Below, in pieces: positions 45,066-53,422 of a stretch of 64,000 bases of DNA (positions within the stretch are counted from its first letter, which is position 1; the number at the start of each line of letters is the position of its first letter). The DNA lies in the NCBI RefSeq assembly GCF_016185115.1, contig NZ_JACPOF010000030.1, positions 62,001 through 126,000 on the forward strand, read 5' to 3'. This stretch comes from Polaromonas sp. GTDB taxonomy: Bacteria; Pseudomonadota; Gammaproteobacteria; Burkholderiales; Burkholderiaceae_C. The notes under the pieces are model-generated. The model saw only the letters and a list, made by a program, of their open reading frames with translations. It did not search any database and was not told the origin of the DNA. Position numbers and translations under genes: made by a program.

Positions 45066-45934
45066 TTGCCGCCCTTGCGCACAAAGAGGCCTTGCGGACG
45101 CCAGATCAGGATGATGATCATGAGGCTGTAAACAATGAAGGCACCCATTTTGGGGATGTAGTACTTGCCGGCCACATCGGCAATGCCCAGCAAGAGGGCA
45201 GCCAGCAGCGGGCCGGTGATGGATGATGTGCCGCCCACGGCGACAACGATCAAAAAGTAAATCATGAATTTCAGCGGGAAGGTCGGGTCTAGCCCCAGCA
45301 CCTCCGCGCCCAGCGCACCGCCAAGTCCGGCAAGGCCCGAACCGACTGCGAAGGTGGAGAGGAACACCACATTGACATTGATGCCCAGGCCAGCAGCCAC
45401 ACGCTGGTCGTCAACCGATGCACGCAGCCTGCTGCCAAAACGGGTTTTGGCCAGGATGTACTGGAGGGCAATCGTCAGTGCGGCACAGACGATCACGATG
45501 AACAACCTGTAATGGCCCATGCCCAGCATCCACGCGCCTTCGCCGAACTCGGAACGGCCCTTGAGCCATTCAGGCAACTGCACGATTTGCTGGGTTGAAC
45601 CGATAAAGTAATCGGCGGCCGCCACGGCCATAAAGGTCAGGCCAATGGAAAACAGCACCTGGTCCAGGTGGGGCTTGTGGTACATCGGGCGGTAGAGCGT
45701 GCGCTCCAGCAGTCCGCCTATGAGCGCCGAGCCGATAAAGGCCAGCGGCAGGCAAACAAGGAAGGGCACACCAAAGCGCTGCATCAGCAGCACCGTGATG
45801 TAGCCGCCCACCATGGCAAAGGCACCGTGCGCGAGGTTGATGAAATTCATCAAGCCCATGGTCACGGCCAGCCCTACGGCCAGTACGAAAAGCAGCATGC
45901 CGTAGGCAATACCGTCAAAGAGAATGGTTAGCAT
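45062..45934 (-). CDS. livH: Branched-chain amino-acid-type ABC transporter permease LivH
   Basis: 290 residues, all-helical membrane protein. GLMNFINLAHGAFAMVGGYI is the LivH signature and TRFGSRLRASVDDQRVAAGL the coupling loop. Separated from the upstream binding-protein gene by a GC-rich repeat of the stop-adjacent family, but on the same strand. Confidence 0.92.
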   Translation of the reverse strand: MLTILFDGIAYGMLLFVLAVGLAVTMGLMNFINLAHGAFAMVGGYITVLLMQRFGVPFLVCLPLAFIGSALIGGLLERTLYRPMYHKPHLDQVLFSIGLTFMAVAAADYFIGSTQQIVQLPEWLKGRSEFGEGAWMLGMGHYRLFIVIVCAALTIALQYILAKTRFGSRLRASVDDQRVAAGLGINVNVVFLSTFAVGSGLAGLGGALGAEVLGLDPTFPLKFMIYFLIVVAVGGTSSITGPLLAALLLGIADVAGKYYIPKMGAFIVYSLMIIILIWRPQGLFVRKGGK

Positions 45935-45978
45935 GTGTTAGCAAATGCTCGGGTTGCGAGAGTATTCATGCCAGGAAC

Positions 45979-46049
45979 GCCGCGGAACCGGCTTCGCCGG
46001 GCCGCAGGCGTTGCCCCCTGGGGGGAGGCAGCAGAGCTGCCATGGGGGG
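45979..46049 (-). repeat. GC-rich stop-codon-adjacent repeat, copy 2
   Basis: Begins at the TAA of the upstream binding-protein gene. In gene orientation: CCCCCCATGGCAGCTCTGCT, CTCCCCCCAGGGGGCAACG, then GCGGCCCGGCGAAGCCGG and TTCCGCGG. The last blocks match copies 1 and 3. The hairpins CCCCC/GGGGG and CCGGC/GCCGG could end or stabilise the mRNA, here between livK and livH. Confidence 0.75.
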
Positions 46050-47228
46050 TTACTTGGTTTTTCCGGGATCCTTCATGTCCTTGATCACGTCGAACTCCAC
46101 GTTGTAGAGCTTGCCGTTCTTGCGCTCAACCTTGCGCAGGTACATGTTCTGCACGACATCGCGGGTTTGTGCATCAATGAACATCGGGCCGCGCGGGCTT
46201 TCAAAGATCTGGCCCTTCATGGCCGCCAGCAGCGCTTCGCCGCCGCCGTTGCCCTTGGTGGCACGCAGTGCTTCGTAAATCACGCGCATGCCGTCGTAAG
46301 CGCCGACCGCCACGAAGTTGGGGCGCATGCCCTTGTTGGCCTTTTCAAACGCGGCCACAAACTTCTTGTTCAGTGCCGAGGGATGGTCAGCCGAATACTG
46401 GTGTGAGGTCACCACGCCCAGCGCGCCATCACCCATGTCGTTGAGCTGGTCGTCATCGGTCAGGTCGCCGGTGCCTATCAGCTTGATGCCGGCCTTGTCC
46501 ATGCCGCGCTCCAGAAACTGCTTCATGACGGCTGCGCCTGCGCCGGACGGCACAAACACAAACATCGCATCCGGTTTCAGGTCACGGACCTTCTGCAGGA
46601 AAGGTGCAAAGTCAGGATTGCGCAGAGGCACGCGCAGCGATTCAACGACCTGGCCGCCATTGAAGGTGAAGCGGTCCTTGAAGTATTTTTCGCCATCGAG
46701 GCCGGGGCCGTAGTCGCTGACCAGGGTCACGACTTTCTTGATGCCGTTTTTGGGCGCCCAGTCCGCCATGGCCACAGCAGACTGCGGAATGGTGAAGCTG
46801 GTGCGAACGATGTAGGGTGATGCCTCGGTGATGATGGAGGTCGCTGCCAGCATCACGACTTCAGGGGTTTTCGACTGTGTGGCGATGGGGGCGACGGCCA
46901 GCGCAATCTGGGTCAGGCCCATGCCGGCCAGCACGTTGACCTTGTCGTTGACAACCAGTTCCTGGGCGATGCGCTTGGAGGCATCAGGCAGGCCGCCGTC
47001 GTCCTTGACGATCAGTTCGATCTTGCGGCCGTTGACGGTGTCACCGTTCATGGCCATATAGGCACGCGCGCCGGCTTCCATCTGCTTGCCGGTGGTGGCC
47101 TGCTGGCCTGTCAGCGGGGTGATCAGTCCAATCTTGAAGGGCGTCGTGTTGGCCTGTGCCATGGCATTGCCGGCAGCCAGGGTAGCGGCTGCAACAGCCA
47201 CTGTGCCGAGAAAAAATCTTTTATTCAT
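46050..47228 (-). CDS. LivK-type periplasmic binding protein, paralogue 1
   Basis: 392 residues starting MNKRFFLGTVAVAAATL with a signal peptide ending near AMA. Periplasmic binding protein type I fold (FKIGLITPLTGQQATTGKQM, ... YGPGLDGEKYFKDRF). It is strongly similar to the second paralogue 590 bp upstream: they share AATSIITEASPYIVRTS, FAPFLQKVRDLKPDA and SPRGPMFIDAQTRD (small changes). It probably serves the livHMGF permease downstream. An in-frame start eight codons earlier is weaker. Confidence 0.9.
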   Translation of the reverse strand: MNKRFFLGTVAVAAATLAAGNAMAQANTTPFKIGLITPLTGQQATTGKQMEAGARAYMAMNGDTVNGRKIELIVKDDGGLPDASKRIAQELVVNDKVNVLAGMGLTQIALAVAPIATQSKTPEVVMLAATSIITEASPYIVRTSFTIPQSAVAMADWAPKNGIKKVVTLVSDYGPGLDGEKYFKDRFTFNGGQVVESLRVPLRNPDFAPFLQKVRDLKPDAMFVFVPSGAGAAVMKQFLERGMDKAGIKLIGTGDLTDDDQLNDMGDGALGVVTSHQYSADHPSALNKKFVAAFEKANKGMRPNFVAVGAYDGMRVIYEALRATKGNGGGEALLAAMKGQIFESPRGPMFIDAQTRDVVQNMYLRKVERKNGKLYNVEFDVIKDMKDPGKTK

Positions 47229-47359
47229 GGTCTCTCCAAAGGTTTCAGACAACAGTAATCACCGCCCGAGAATGTCGCTTGCCCTGCGAAGATGCGCAAG
47301 CGATATTTCAGACTCTCAGTTATAGCAGCTTTAAATAACAGCCGGGCCTGGCGGCCAAC

Positions 47360-47812
47360 TCAGGAGGATTGCGCGGAATGCATGAGGAATCGTGCATTGC
47401 GCCTGGCAATACGCCAGTCGCTGCCGTCAGGAACAAAGCTGTCATCAAACTCGCCGAGCACCAGCGGCTGCGCTACCGCCCTGCCCTGCGGTCCTGCGTC
47501 GGTTCTGCTGTCAGAAGCCCACAAGGTCACAAGGCTGGTCGCCCGGCAACCATTTTCAGACACATCGCTGAATCGCGTATTGGAGATTACGTGTAGGGAC
47601 ATGCGCCAGGCCGGCCTTGCCTTGTACGCCGCCAGGATGGCGTCTCGCCCCTTGAGAACGCTGCCGTCAGGCCGTTGCAGCAAGCCCTCAGGGACAAACA
47701 GCCCGCAGAAAGCATCGAAATCGTTGCCATCAATAAAAGCCGCTGCCGCGTGAATCACACGCAGGCAGCCGGCCTCTATCTCCAGCACCCTGGAAGCTGA
47801 AATCACCGCCAT
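47360..47812 (-). CDS. NTF2/SnoaL-like protein
   Basis: 150 residues. The alpha+beta NTF2-like fold is suggested by CLRVIHAAAAFIDGNDFDAF, CGLFVPEGLLQRPDGSVLKG and the C-terminal DGSDWRIARRNARFLMHS. Members include ring-hydroxylating dioxygenase beta-like subunits, isomerases and proteins without a known reaction. It begins two bases after the stop of binding-protein paralogue 2 and is 131 bp ahead of paralogue 1, so it lies inside the transporter transcript. Its function here is unknown. Confidence 0.75.
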   Translation of the reverse strand: MAVISASRVLEIEAGCLRVIHAAAAFIDGNDFDAFCGLFVPEGLLQRPDGSVLKGRDAILAAYKARPAWRMSLHVISNTRFSDVSENGCRATSLVTLWASDSRTDAGPQGRAVAQPLVLGEFDDSFVPDGSDWRIARRNARFLMHSAQSS

Positions 47813-47814
47813 GC

Positions 47815-48999
47815 TTACTTGCCGGTCTTGCCCGGGTCCTTCACATCCTTGATGGTGTCAAACTCCACGTTGTAAAGCTGGCCGTTGACGCGCTCGACAC
47901 GGCGGATGTAGACGTTCTGCACAATGTCGCGGGTCTGCGCATCAATAAAGATGGGGCCGCGAGGGCTTTCGAAGATCTGGCCCTTCATGGCGCCCACCAG
48001 TGCAGCCCCATCGCCCTGCCCCTTGGTCGCCTTGATGGCTTCATAGATCACGCGCATGCCGTCGTACGCTGCAACGCCAAAGAAGTTGGGCCGCACGTTG
48101 TTGCTCAGCTTCATGAAGGCGGGCACGAACTTCTGGTTGGCTGCCGACTTGTGCGCGACAGAGTAAGGATGCGAGGTCACCAGGCCAAGGGCCACATCGC
48201 CCATGTCGTTGAGGATTTCGTCATCGGCCACGCTGCCTTCACCGATCAGCTTGATGCCGGCCTTGTCCAGACCCCGCTCGGCAAACTGCTTGAGCAGCGC
48301 GGTGCCTGCACCTGCGGGAACGAAGACAAACAGTGCATCGGGCTTGAGGTCGCGCACTTTTTGCAGGAAGGGTGCGTAGTCCGGGTTGCGCAGAGGCACG
48401 CGCAGCGAATCGACGATCTGCCCGCCGTTGAAGGTAAAGCGTTCCCTGAAGGTCTTTTCTGCGTCAAGGCCTGGGCCGTAGTCGGTGACCAGCGTCACAA
48501 CCTTCTTGATGCCGTTTTTGGGCGCCCATTCGGCCACCCCCAGCGTGACCTGCGGCAACGTCATGCTGGTGCGCACGATGTAGGGCGATGCTTCCGTGAT
48601 GATGGAGGTGGCAGCAGCCATGATGACCATGGGGGTCTTGGACTGCGTGGCTATCGGCGCGGTCGACAGCGCCAGTGGCGTCAGGCCAAAACCGGCCAGC
48701 ACATCAACCTTGTCGGTTACCACCAGGTCCTGTGCGAGGCGCTTGGTCACATCCGGCAGGCCGGTATCGTCCTTGATCACCAGTTCAATCTTGCGGCCCG
48801 CAACCGTATCGCCGTTTTGCTGCATGTAGAGCTTCACGCCGTTTTCGATCTGTTTGCCGGTCGAGGCAAATGGCCCCGTCATGGGCAGCAGAAGGCCGAC
48901 CTTGAAGGGCTTGCCGGCTTGCGCCAAGGCCAGCCCGCCCTGCACTGCCAGTGCTGCGGCGGTCATCTGGCCCAGAAATACGCGTTTTGTTGAATCCAT
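47815..48999 (-). CDS. LivK-type periplasmic binding protein, paralogue 2
   Basis: 394 residues starting MDSTKRVFLGQMTAAALAVQ with a signal peptide. Type I periplasmic-binding fold (FKVGLLLPMTGPFASTGKQI). Most of the mature part matches paralogue 1 closely, so the two arose by duplication; differences concentrate at the beginning and around residues 160-170 (LPQVTLGVAEWAPKNG). GGAG six bases upstream fixes this start; the ATG two codons earlier is too close to it. Translationally next to the NTF2-like gene. Confidence 0.9.
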   Translation of the reverse strand: MDSTKRVFLGQMTAAALAVQGGLALAQAGKPFKVGLLLPMTGPFASTGKQIENGVKLYMQQNGDTVAGRKIELVIKDDTGLPDVTKRLAQDLVVTDKVDVLAGFGLTPLALSTAPIATQSKTPMVIMAAATSIITEASPYIVRTSMTLPQVTLGVAEWAPKNGIKKVVTLVTDYGPGLDAEKTFRERFTFNGGQIVDSLRVPLRNPDYAPFLQKVRDLKPDALFVFVPAGAGTALLKQFAERGLDKAGIKLIGEGSVADDEILNDMGDVALGLVTSHPYSVAHKSAANQKFVPAFMKLSNNVRPNFFGVAAYDGMRVIYEAIKATKGQGDGAALVGAMKGQIFESPRGPIFIDAQTRDIVQNVYIRRVERVNGQLYNVEFDTIKDVKDPGKTGK

Positions 49000-49045
49000 G
49001 GTCATCTCCTGCTTGGTTGTTGAGTGGGGGTTTTAAAAATACTGG

Positions 49046-49819
49046 TCAATCACTTTTGCGAATAAGGCTCACACCCGGCGTACGTCCCGCATCGTGACCC
49101 TCCATCACCTCGCGCAAATTGCGCCTGGCGATTCGGGCATGCTCGCGCATGATGGATTCTGCACGGGAACCTTCGCGCAGCCGTATGGCCTCCAGCACCT
49201 GCCAGTGCTGGTCCTGCGCAACTATAAGCATGTCGCGCGCATGCGGTGAATCGGCCTGCTGCAGGACAAACCCTGACGGCGAGGCAAACGGCAGGTTCAC
49301 TACCCGCTCCAGTTCGCGCGCAATCACGGTGCTGCCGGCCATCTCGCCAAGCAGGTTGTGAAAGCGCTGGTTCAGCGTCACATACCGCATGAAGGCCTCA
49401 TCATCAAGCGCCGCACGCGCCAGCACCTCATCAATCTCGCGCAGGCAGGCATCGGCCTGCTCAAGGGTAGTCTGGTCAACGCCACGCTCAGCGGCGAGCC
49501 GGGCCGACAGGCCTTCCAGCGTGCCGCGCAACTCGATGGCCTCCGATACATCGCGCTCCGAAAAAATCCTGACCGCATAACCGCCGTTGGCCAGAGCCTC
49601 CAGCAAGCCCTCCTGCTCCAGCCGCATCAATGCAGCACGAATAGGGGTCCTGGAAACACCCAGCTTTTCAACAATCGCCAGTTCGGTGATGCGCTCACCG
49701 CTGGGCAACTCACCCGCCAGGATCATCTCGCGCAAACGCAGCTGCGCCTTGACGGCCTGGGAACCGCCCGATTCCTGACTGTCAGCAACAGGTATGGGTG
49801 TAAGGGTTGAAGCGTTCAT
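49046..49819 (-). CDS. GntR-family regulator (FCD domain), VanR-like
   Basis: 257 residues. The winged helix reads LPSGERITELAIVEKLGVSR and TPIRAALMRLEQEGLLEALA; the C-terminal FCD effector domain follows (AIELRGTLEGLSARLAAERG ... YVTLNQRFHNLLGEMAGS). It is 46 bp before binding-protein paralogue 2, so probably in the same transcript, and divergent from the Rieske oxygenase operon. vanAB in other bacteria is commonly controlled by a divergent GntR repressor, VanR. Palindromic sites lie on both sides of the shared promoter region. Confidence 0.9.
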   Translation of the reverse strand: MNASTLTPIPVADSQESGGSQAVKAQLRLREMILAGELPSGERITELAIVEKLGVSRTPIRAALMRLEQEGLLEALANGGYAVRIFSERDVSEAIELRGTLEGLSARLAAERGVDQTTLEQADACLREIDEVLARAALDDEAFMRYVTLNQRFHNLLGEMAGSTVIARELERVVNLPFASPSGFVLQQADSPHARDMLIVAQDQHWQVLEAIRLREGSRAESIMREHARIARRNLREVMEGHDAGRTPGVSLIRKSD

Positions 49820-49830
49820 TTTGCAATCTC

Positions 49831-49839
49831 TGTATACAT
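49831..49839. promoter_or_regulatory. GntR operator candidate 1
   Basis: TGTATACAT centred on GTATAC, 12 bp upstream of the regulator start. It matches operator candidate 2 almost exactly. Confidence 0.5.
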
Positions 49840-49924
49840 CTTAGACTTGAAAATCCGAATTGATGCTCATTTTTGATGCAATTTTGGCAAAATCAGGGTA
49901 TTCTCCTAGTAAATACACAAATCA

Positions 49925-49934
49925 ATGTATACAT
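49925..49934. promoter_or_regulatory. GntR operator candidate 2
   Basis: Perfect 10-bp palindrome ATGTATACAT, 77 bp before the Rieske oxygenase start. FCD-type GntR regulators typically bind short palindromes with an ATAC half-site, so this pair may control both divergent operons. Confidence 0.55.
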
Positions 49935-50010
49935 AAACACGATTTTGAGATCATGCGCCCGCCTGCACTCGTAACGAGCCACACCCATTAACCACCACAA
50001 GGAAAACCCC

Positions 50011-51066
50011 ATGTTCCCCAAAAATACCTGGTACGTCGCCTGCACACCCAATGAAATCGACGACAAACCCCTGGGCCGGCAGATCTGCGGCCACAAAATC
50101 GTCTTCTATCGCGGGGCGGAAGGCAAGGTCGTTGCCCTTGATGATTTCTGCCCCCATCGCGGCGCGGCCCTGTCATTGGGCTCGGTGTGCGAAGGCAAGC
50201 TGGTCTGCGGCTACCACGGCCTGGCCATGAACTGCGACGGCAAGGTGGCATCCATGCCCGGCCAGCGCGTGCAGGGTTTTCCCAAAACACGAAGCTACCC
50301 GGTTGTAGAGCGTTACGGCTTTATCTGGGTCTGGACCGGCGACGAAAAACTGGCCGACGACAAACTCATTCACCCGCTGGAGTGGGCCGAAAGCCCTGAA
50401 TGGGCCTATGCAGGCGGGCTGTACCACGTCAAGTGCGATTACCGCCTGATGATAGACAACCTGATGGACCTGACACATGAAACCTATGTGCACACCACCA
50501 GCATAGGCCAGAAGGAAATCGACGAAACACCTGTGAACACCAAAACCGAAGGCGACATGGTCATCACCAGCCGCTACATGGAAAACGTCATGGCCCCGCC
50601 CTTCTGGCGCGCCAACCTGCGCGGCAACAACCTGGCCGACGACGTGCCGGTAGACCGCTGGCAGGTCTGCCGCTTCACGCCACCCAGCCATGTGATGATC
50701 GAAGTCGGCGTGGCCCACGCCGGCAAGGGCGGCTACGACGCCGACCCGAAACACAAGGTCCACAGCATCGTCGTGGATTTCTGCACGCCGGAGACGGAAA
50801 CCACGATGTGGTATTTTTGGGGCATGGCACGGAACTTCAACCCGAAAGACAAGGCACTCACGGCGCAAATCCGTGAAGGCCAGGGCAAGGTCTTCGCGGA
50901 AGACACCGTGGTGCTCGAAGCGCAACAGCGCAACCTCGATGCATTCCCTGAGCGCAAGCTGCTGATGCTGAACATTGACGCGGGCGGCATGCAGTCGCGA
51001 CGCATCCTTGACAGGCTGATTGCAGCGGAACAACCAAAACCCCAACCCGAGACACAAGCAGGCTAG
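50011..51066 (+). CDS. vanA: Rieske oxygenase alpha subunit, vanillate O-demethylase VanA type
   Basis: 351 residues. The Rieske cluster ligands are Cys47/His49 (CPHRG) and Cys66/His69 (CGYHG). The mononuclear iron site follows in DNLMDLTHETYVH (two His and a downstream Asp). The family O-demethylates methoxy aromatics such as vanillate, veratrate or dicamba, releasing formaldehyde. It pairs with the VanB-type reductase next to it. The exact substrate cannot be fixed by sequence. Confidence 0.88.
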   Translation: MFPKNTWYVACTPNEIDDKPLGRQICGHKIVFYRGAEGKVVALDDFCPHRGAALSLGSVCEGKLVCGYHGLAMNCDGKVASMPGQRVQGFPKTRSYPVVERYGFIWVWTGDEKLADDKLIHPLEWAESPEWAYAGGLYHVKCDYRLMIDNLMDLTHETYVHTTSIGQKEIDETPVNTKTEGDMVITSRYMENVMAPPFWRANLRGNNLADDVPVDRWQVCRFTPPSHVMIEVGVAHAGKGGYDADPKHKVHSIVVDFCTPETETTMWYFWGMARNFNPKDKALTAQIREGQGKVFAEDTVVLEAQQRNLDAFPERKLLMLNIDAGGMQSRRILDRLIAAEQPKPQPETQAG

Positions 51067-51108
51067 ACGTGAAACACCCCTGTCGGATGCTCACCACGAA
51101 AAAATAAT

Positions 51109-52065
51109 ATGGACAACATCAAGGTCAAGGTCGTACGCAAGACCAAAGAGGCAGAAGACATTGCCAGTTTTGAACTCGCGCGTGAAGACGGTGCGCCGTT
51201 ACCCGCCTTCAGCGCCGGCTCGCACGTCGATGTGCACATCCCCGGCGGGCTGGTTCGCCAGTACTCCCTGTGCAACGACGCCGGCGAGCAGCACCGCTAC
51301 CGCATCGCCGTCCTGCGCGACCCGGCATCGCGTGGCGGCTCCACCGGCATGCATGAGGCGGTGAAAGAAGGTGACGCGATCACCATCAGCACCCCCAGGA
51401 ACCACTTCCCCCTGCAGCATGCCACGCGCACGCTGCTGTTTGCAGGTGGCATAGGCGTCACACCGCTGCTGTGCATGGCCCAGCGGCTGAACAAGACCGG
51501 CGCCGACTTCACCATGCATTACTGCACGCGCTCGGAAGACCGCACGGCCTTCCGCCAGGAGATCCACGACTCGGCATTTGCAGAAAACGTGCAGTTTCAC
51601 TTTGATGCCGGCCCGGCCGAACAGAAGCTGGACCTGAAAAAAGCTCTCGGCAAGCCGGATGCCGGCAAACATCTTTATGTGTGCGGCCCCGGTGGCTTTA
51701 TTGATTTCGTCGTCAACACGGCCAGGGCTGAAGGCTGGGGCAGCGACCAGATCCACCTTGAATACTTCGGCGCTGCGCCGCAGGACACGTCGAACGACGG
51801 CAGCTTCGATGTGAAGATCGCCAGCACCGGCAAGACCTACGCCATTGGCGCAAAGGACAACATCATCCAGGTACTGAAAAGCAACGGGATCGAGATTCTC
51901 ACATCGTGCGAGCAGGGTGTCTGCGGCACCTGCATCACGCGCGTGCTGGAAGGCGAGATCGACCACCGCGACATGTATTTCACGGACGAGGAAAAGGCCG
52001 CCAACGACCAGTTCACGCCCTGCTGCTCGCGTGCAAAAAGCAAGGTGCTGGTGCTGGATCTGTAA
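51109..52065 (+). CDS. vanB: Rieske oxygenase reductase, VanB type
   Basis: 318 residues in the phthalate-dioxygenase-reductase order: flavin domain (VDVHIPGGLVRQYSLCNDAG), NAD domain (LLFAGGIGVTPLLCMAQRLN) and C-terminal plant-type 2Fe-2S ferredoxin (CEQGVCGTC ... then Cys in FTPCCSRAK). It passes electrons from NADH to the VanA-type oxygenase. It starts 42 bp after that gene, so the two are co-transcribed. Confidence 0.92.
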   Translation: MDNIKVKVVRKTKEAEDIASFELAREDGAPLPAFSAGSHVDVHIPGGLVRQYSLCNDAGEQHRYRIAVLRDPASRGGSTGMHEAVKEGDAITISTPRNHFPLQHATRTLLFAGGIGVTPLLCMAQRLNKTGADFTMHYCTRSEDRTAFRQEIHDSAFAENVQFHFDAGPAEQKLDLKKALGKPDAGKHLYVCGPGGFIDFVVNTARAEGWGSDQIHLEYFGAAPQDTSNDGSFDVKIASTGKTYAIGAKDNIIQVLKSNGIEILTSCEQGVCGTCITRVLEGEIDHRDMYFTDEEKAANDQFTPCCSRAKSKVLVLDL

Positions 52066-52116
52066 CAGCCGTTTTATTCACGCAGCCATTCATCAACAAA
52101 AAAAGGAAAGAGACAA

Positions 52117-53229
52117 ATGACCCAGCTACCCGCCCGCTTCGACCACGTCGGCAGCTTCCTGCGCCCCAAATACCTCCTCGACGCCCGTGACCAGAAAGCC
52201 AAAGGCCAGATCACGGCCGAACAGCTTCGGCTGGTCGAGGACAAGGCGATTACCGAGATAGTGAAGTTCCAGGAAGACGTGGGCCTGAAAAGCATCACCG
52301 ATGGCGAGTTCCGTCGTACCTACTTCCATATCGACTTTCTGGACCAGCTCGGCGGCGTGAAAACAGACATCCCCGTCACCTTCATCAAGCCCGATGGTTC
52401 GCAGGAGCTGGCGCCACCCGTCATGAAAGTCGTCGACAAGGTCCGCCATGCCAAGGACATACAGCTCGCCGACTTCCTGTACCTGAAAAGCCAGGTCAGT
52501 GCAGGCAACACACCCAAGGTCACCATCCCCTCACCCACCATGCTGCACTTCCGGGGCGGCCGCGCCGGCATCAGCCGCAGCGCCTACCCGGAACTCGACC
52601 CGGCGTTTTATGAAGACGTGGCCAAGGCCTATGGCGACGAACTGCGCAGCCTGTCTGCTGCAGGTTGCAACTATGTGCAGATGGACGACACCAACCTCGC
52701 CTATCTCTGCGATGAAAAAATGCGTGAAGCCGCACGCCAGCGCGGTGACGACCCCAATGAGTTGCCGCACCGCTATGCCAAGTTCGTGAACCTTGTCGTG
52801 GCGCAAAAGCCCAAGGGCATGTTGCTGGCCATGCATCTGTGCCGCGGCAACTTCAAGAGCACGCATGCAGCCGCCGGCAACTACGAGCCGGTGGCCGAAG
52901 CCCTGCTCAAGGAAATGGACCTGGACGCCTACTTCCTCGAGTACGACGACGACCGCAGCGGTGACTTCAAGCCATTGCGTTTTTTGCCCAAGGGCAAGAC
53001 TGTTGTGCTCGGCCTGGTGACCACCAAGATAGGCACCATGGAAAGCAAGGATGCCCTCAAGCGCCGCATCGAGGAAGCCGCCAAATACGCGCCGCTGGAC
53101 CAGCTCGCGCTGTCACCGCAGTGCGGCTTCAGCAGCACCGTACACGGCAACGACATCGCGGTTGAAGCCCAGCGCGCCAAGTTGCGGCTGGTGATTGAAA
53201 CCGCACAGGAAGTCTGGGGCGATCGCTGA
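52117..53229 (+). CDS. Short MetE-like, cobalamin-independent methyltransferase
   Basis: 370 residues, equivalent to the catalytic C-terminal half of MetE only. The zinc ligands are intact: His240 and Cys242 (AMHLCRGN), Glu275 (FLEYDDDRSG) and Cys336 (LSPQCGF). MDDTNLAYLCDE and FDHVGSFLRPKYLLDARDQK also match the family. The N-terminal half that binds the polyglutamyl folate in full MetE is missing, so the methyl donor may differ. It follows the VanAB pair by 51 bp with a strong AAGGAAAGAG site, suggesting a shared operon and a possible one-carbon role in demethylation. Confidence 0.82.
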   Translation: MTQLPARFDHVGSFLRPKYLLDARDQKAKGQITAEQLRLVEDKAITEIVKFQEDVGLKSITDGEFRRTYFHIDFLDQLGGVKTDIPVTFIKPDGSQELAPPVMKVVDKVRHAKDIQLADFLYLKSQVSAGNTPKVTIPSPTMLHFRGGRAGISRSAYPELDPAFYEDVAKAYGDELRSLSAAGCNYVQMDDTNLAYLCDEKMREAARQRGDDPNELPHRYAKFVNLVVAQKPKGMLLAMHLCRGNFKSTHAAAGNYEPVAEALLKEMDLDAYFLEYDDDRSGDFKPLRFLPKGKTVVLGLVTTKIGTMESKDALKRRIEEAAKYAPLDQLALSPQCGFSSTVHGNDIAVEAQRAKLRLVIETAQEVWGDR

Positions 53230-53250
53230 CCTGATCGGCAGCCACACACA

Positions 53251-53285
53251 AAAGCCCGGCCTGCAAAAGCAGCCGGGTTTTTTTA
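53251..53285 (+). terminator. Intrinsic terminator after the MetE-like gene
   Basis: Stem AAAgCCCGGCcTGC / GCAGCCGGGTTT with two single-base bulges and an AAAA loop, then a T run. It closes the van-type operon. Confidence 0.75.
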
Positions 53286-53299
53286 TGCGCCGCTAAATT

Positions 53300-53380
53300 G
53301 CTACAAAAAATGTAGCTGCCCACGTGCGTATTTATTGGGCTACAGCCATTTTCGGCAGTCAAAATGGCATGTTTTGAGGC
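53300..53380 (-). repeat. Dispersed ~85-bp repeat, copy C (inverted)
   Basis: Reverse-complement orientation to copies A and B. Read on the minus strand it has gcctc, a divergent middle, gcacgtgggcagctac and the terminal hairpin with stem gctac/gtagc (instead of gctat/atagc) around a 7-base loop. The stem change is compensated on both sides. The 227-bp gap 53230-53456 holds the operon terminator, this copy and a palindrome; no gene was seen. Confidence 0.7.
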
Positions 53381-53422
53381 TTTTTTGACCTTCCACAGGA
53401 GCTTTCGACGCCCTGACAGCCA

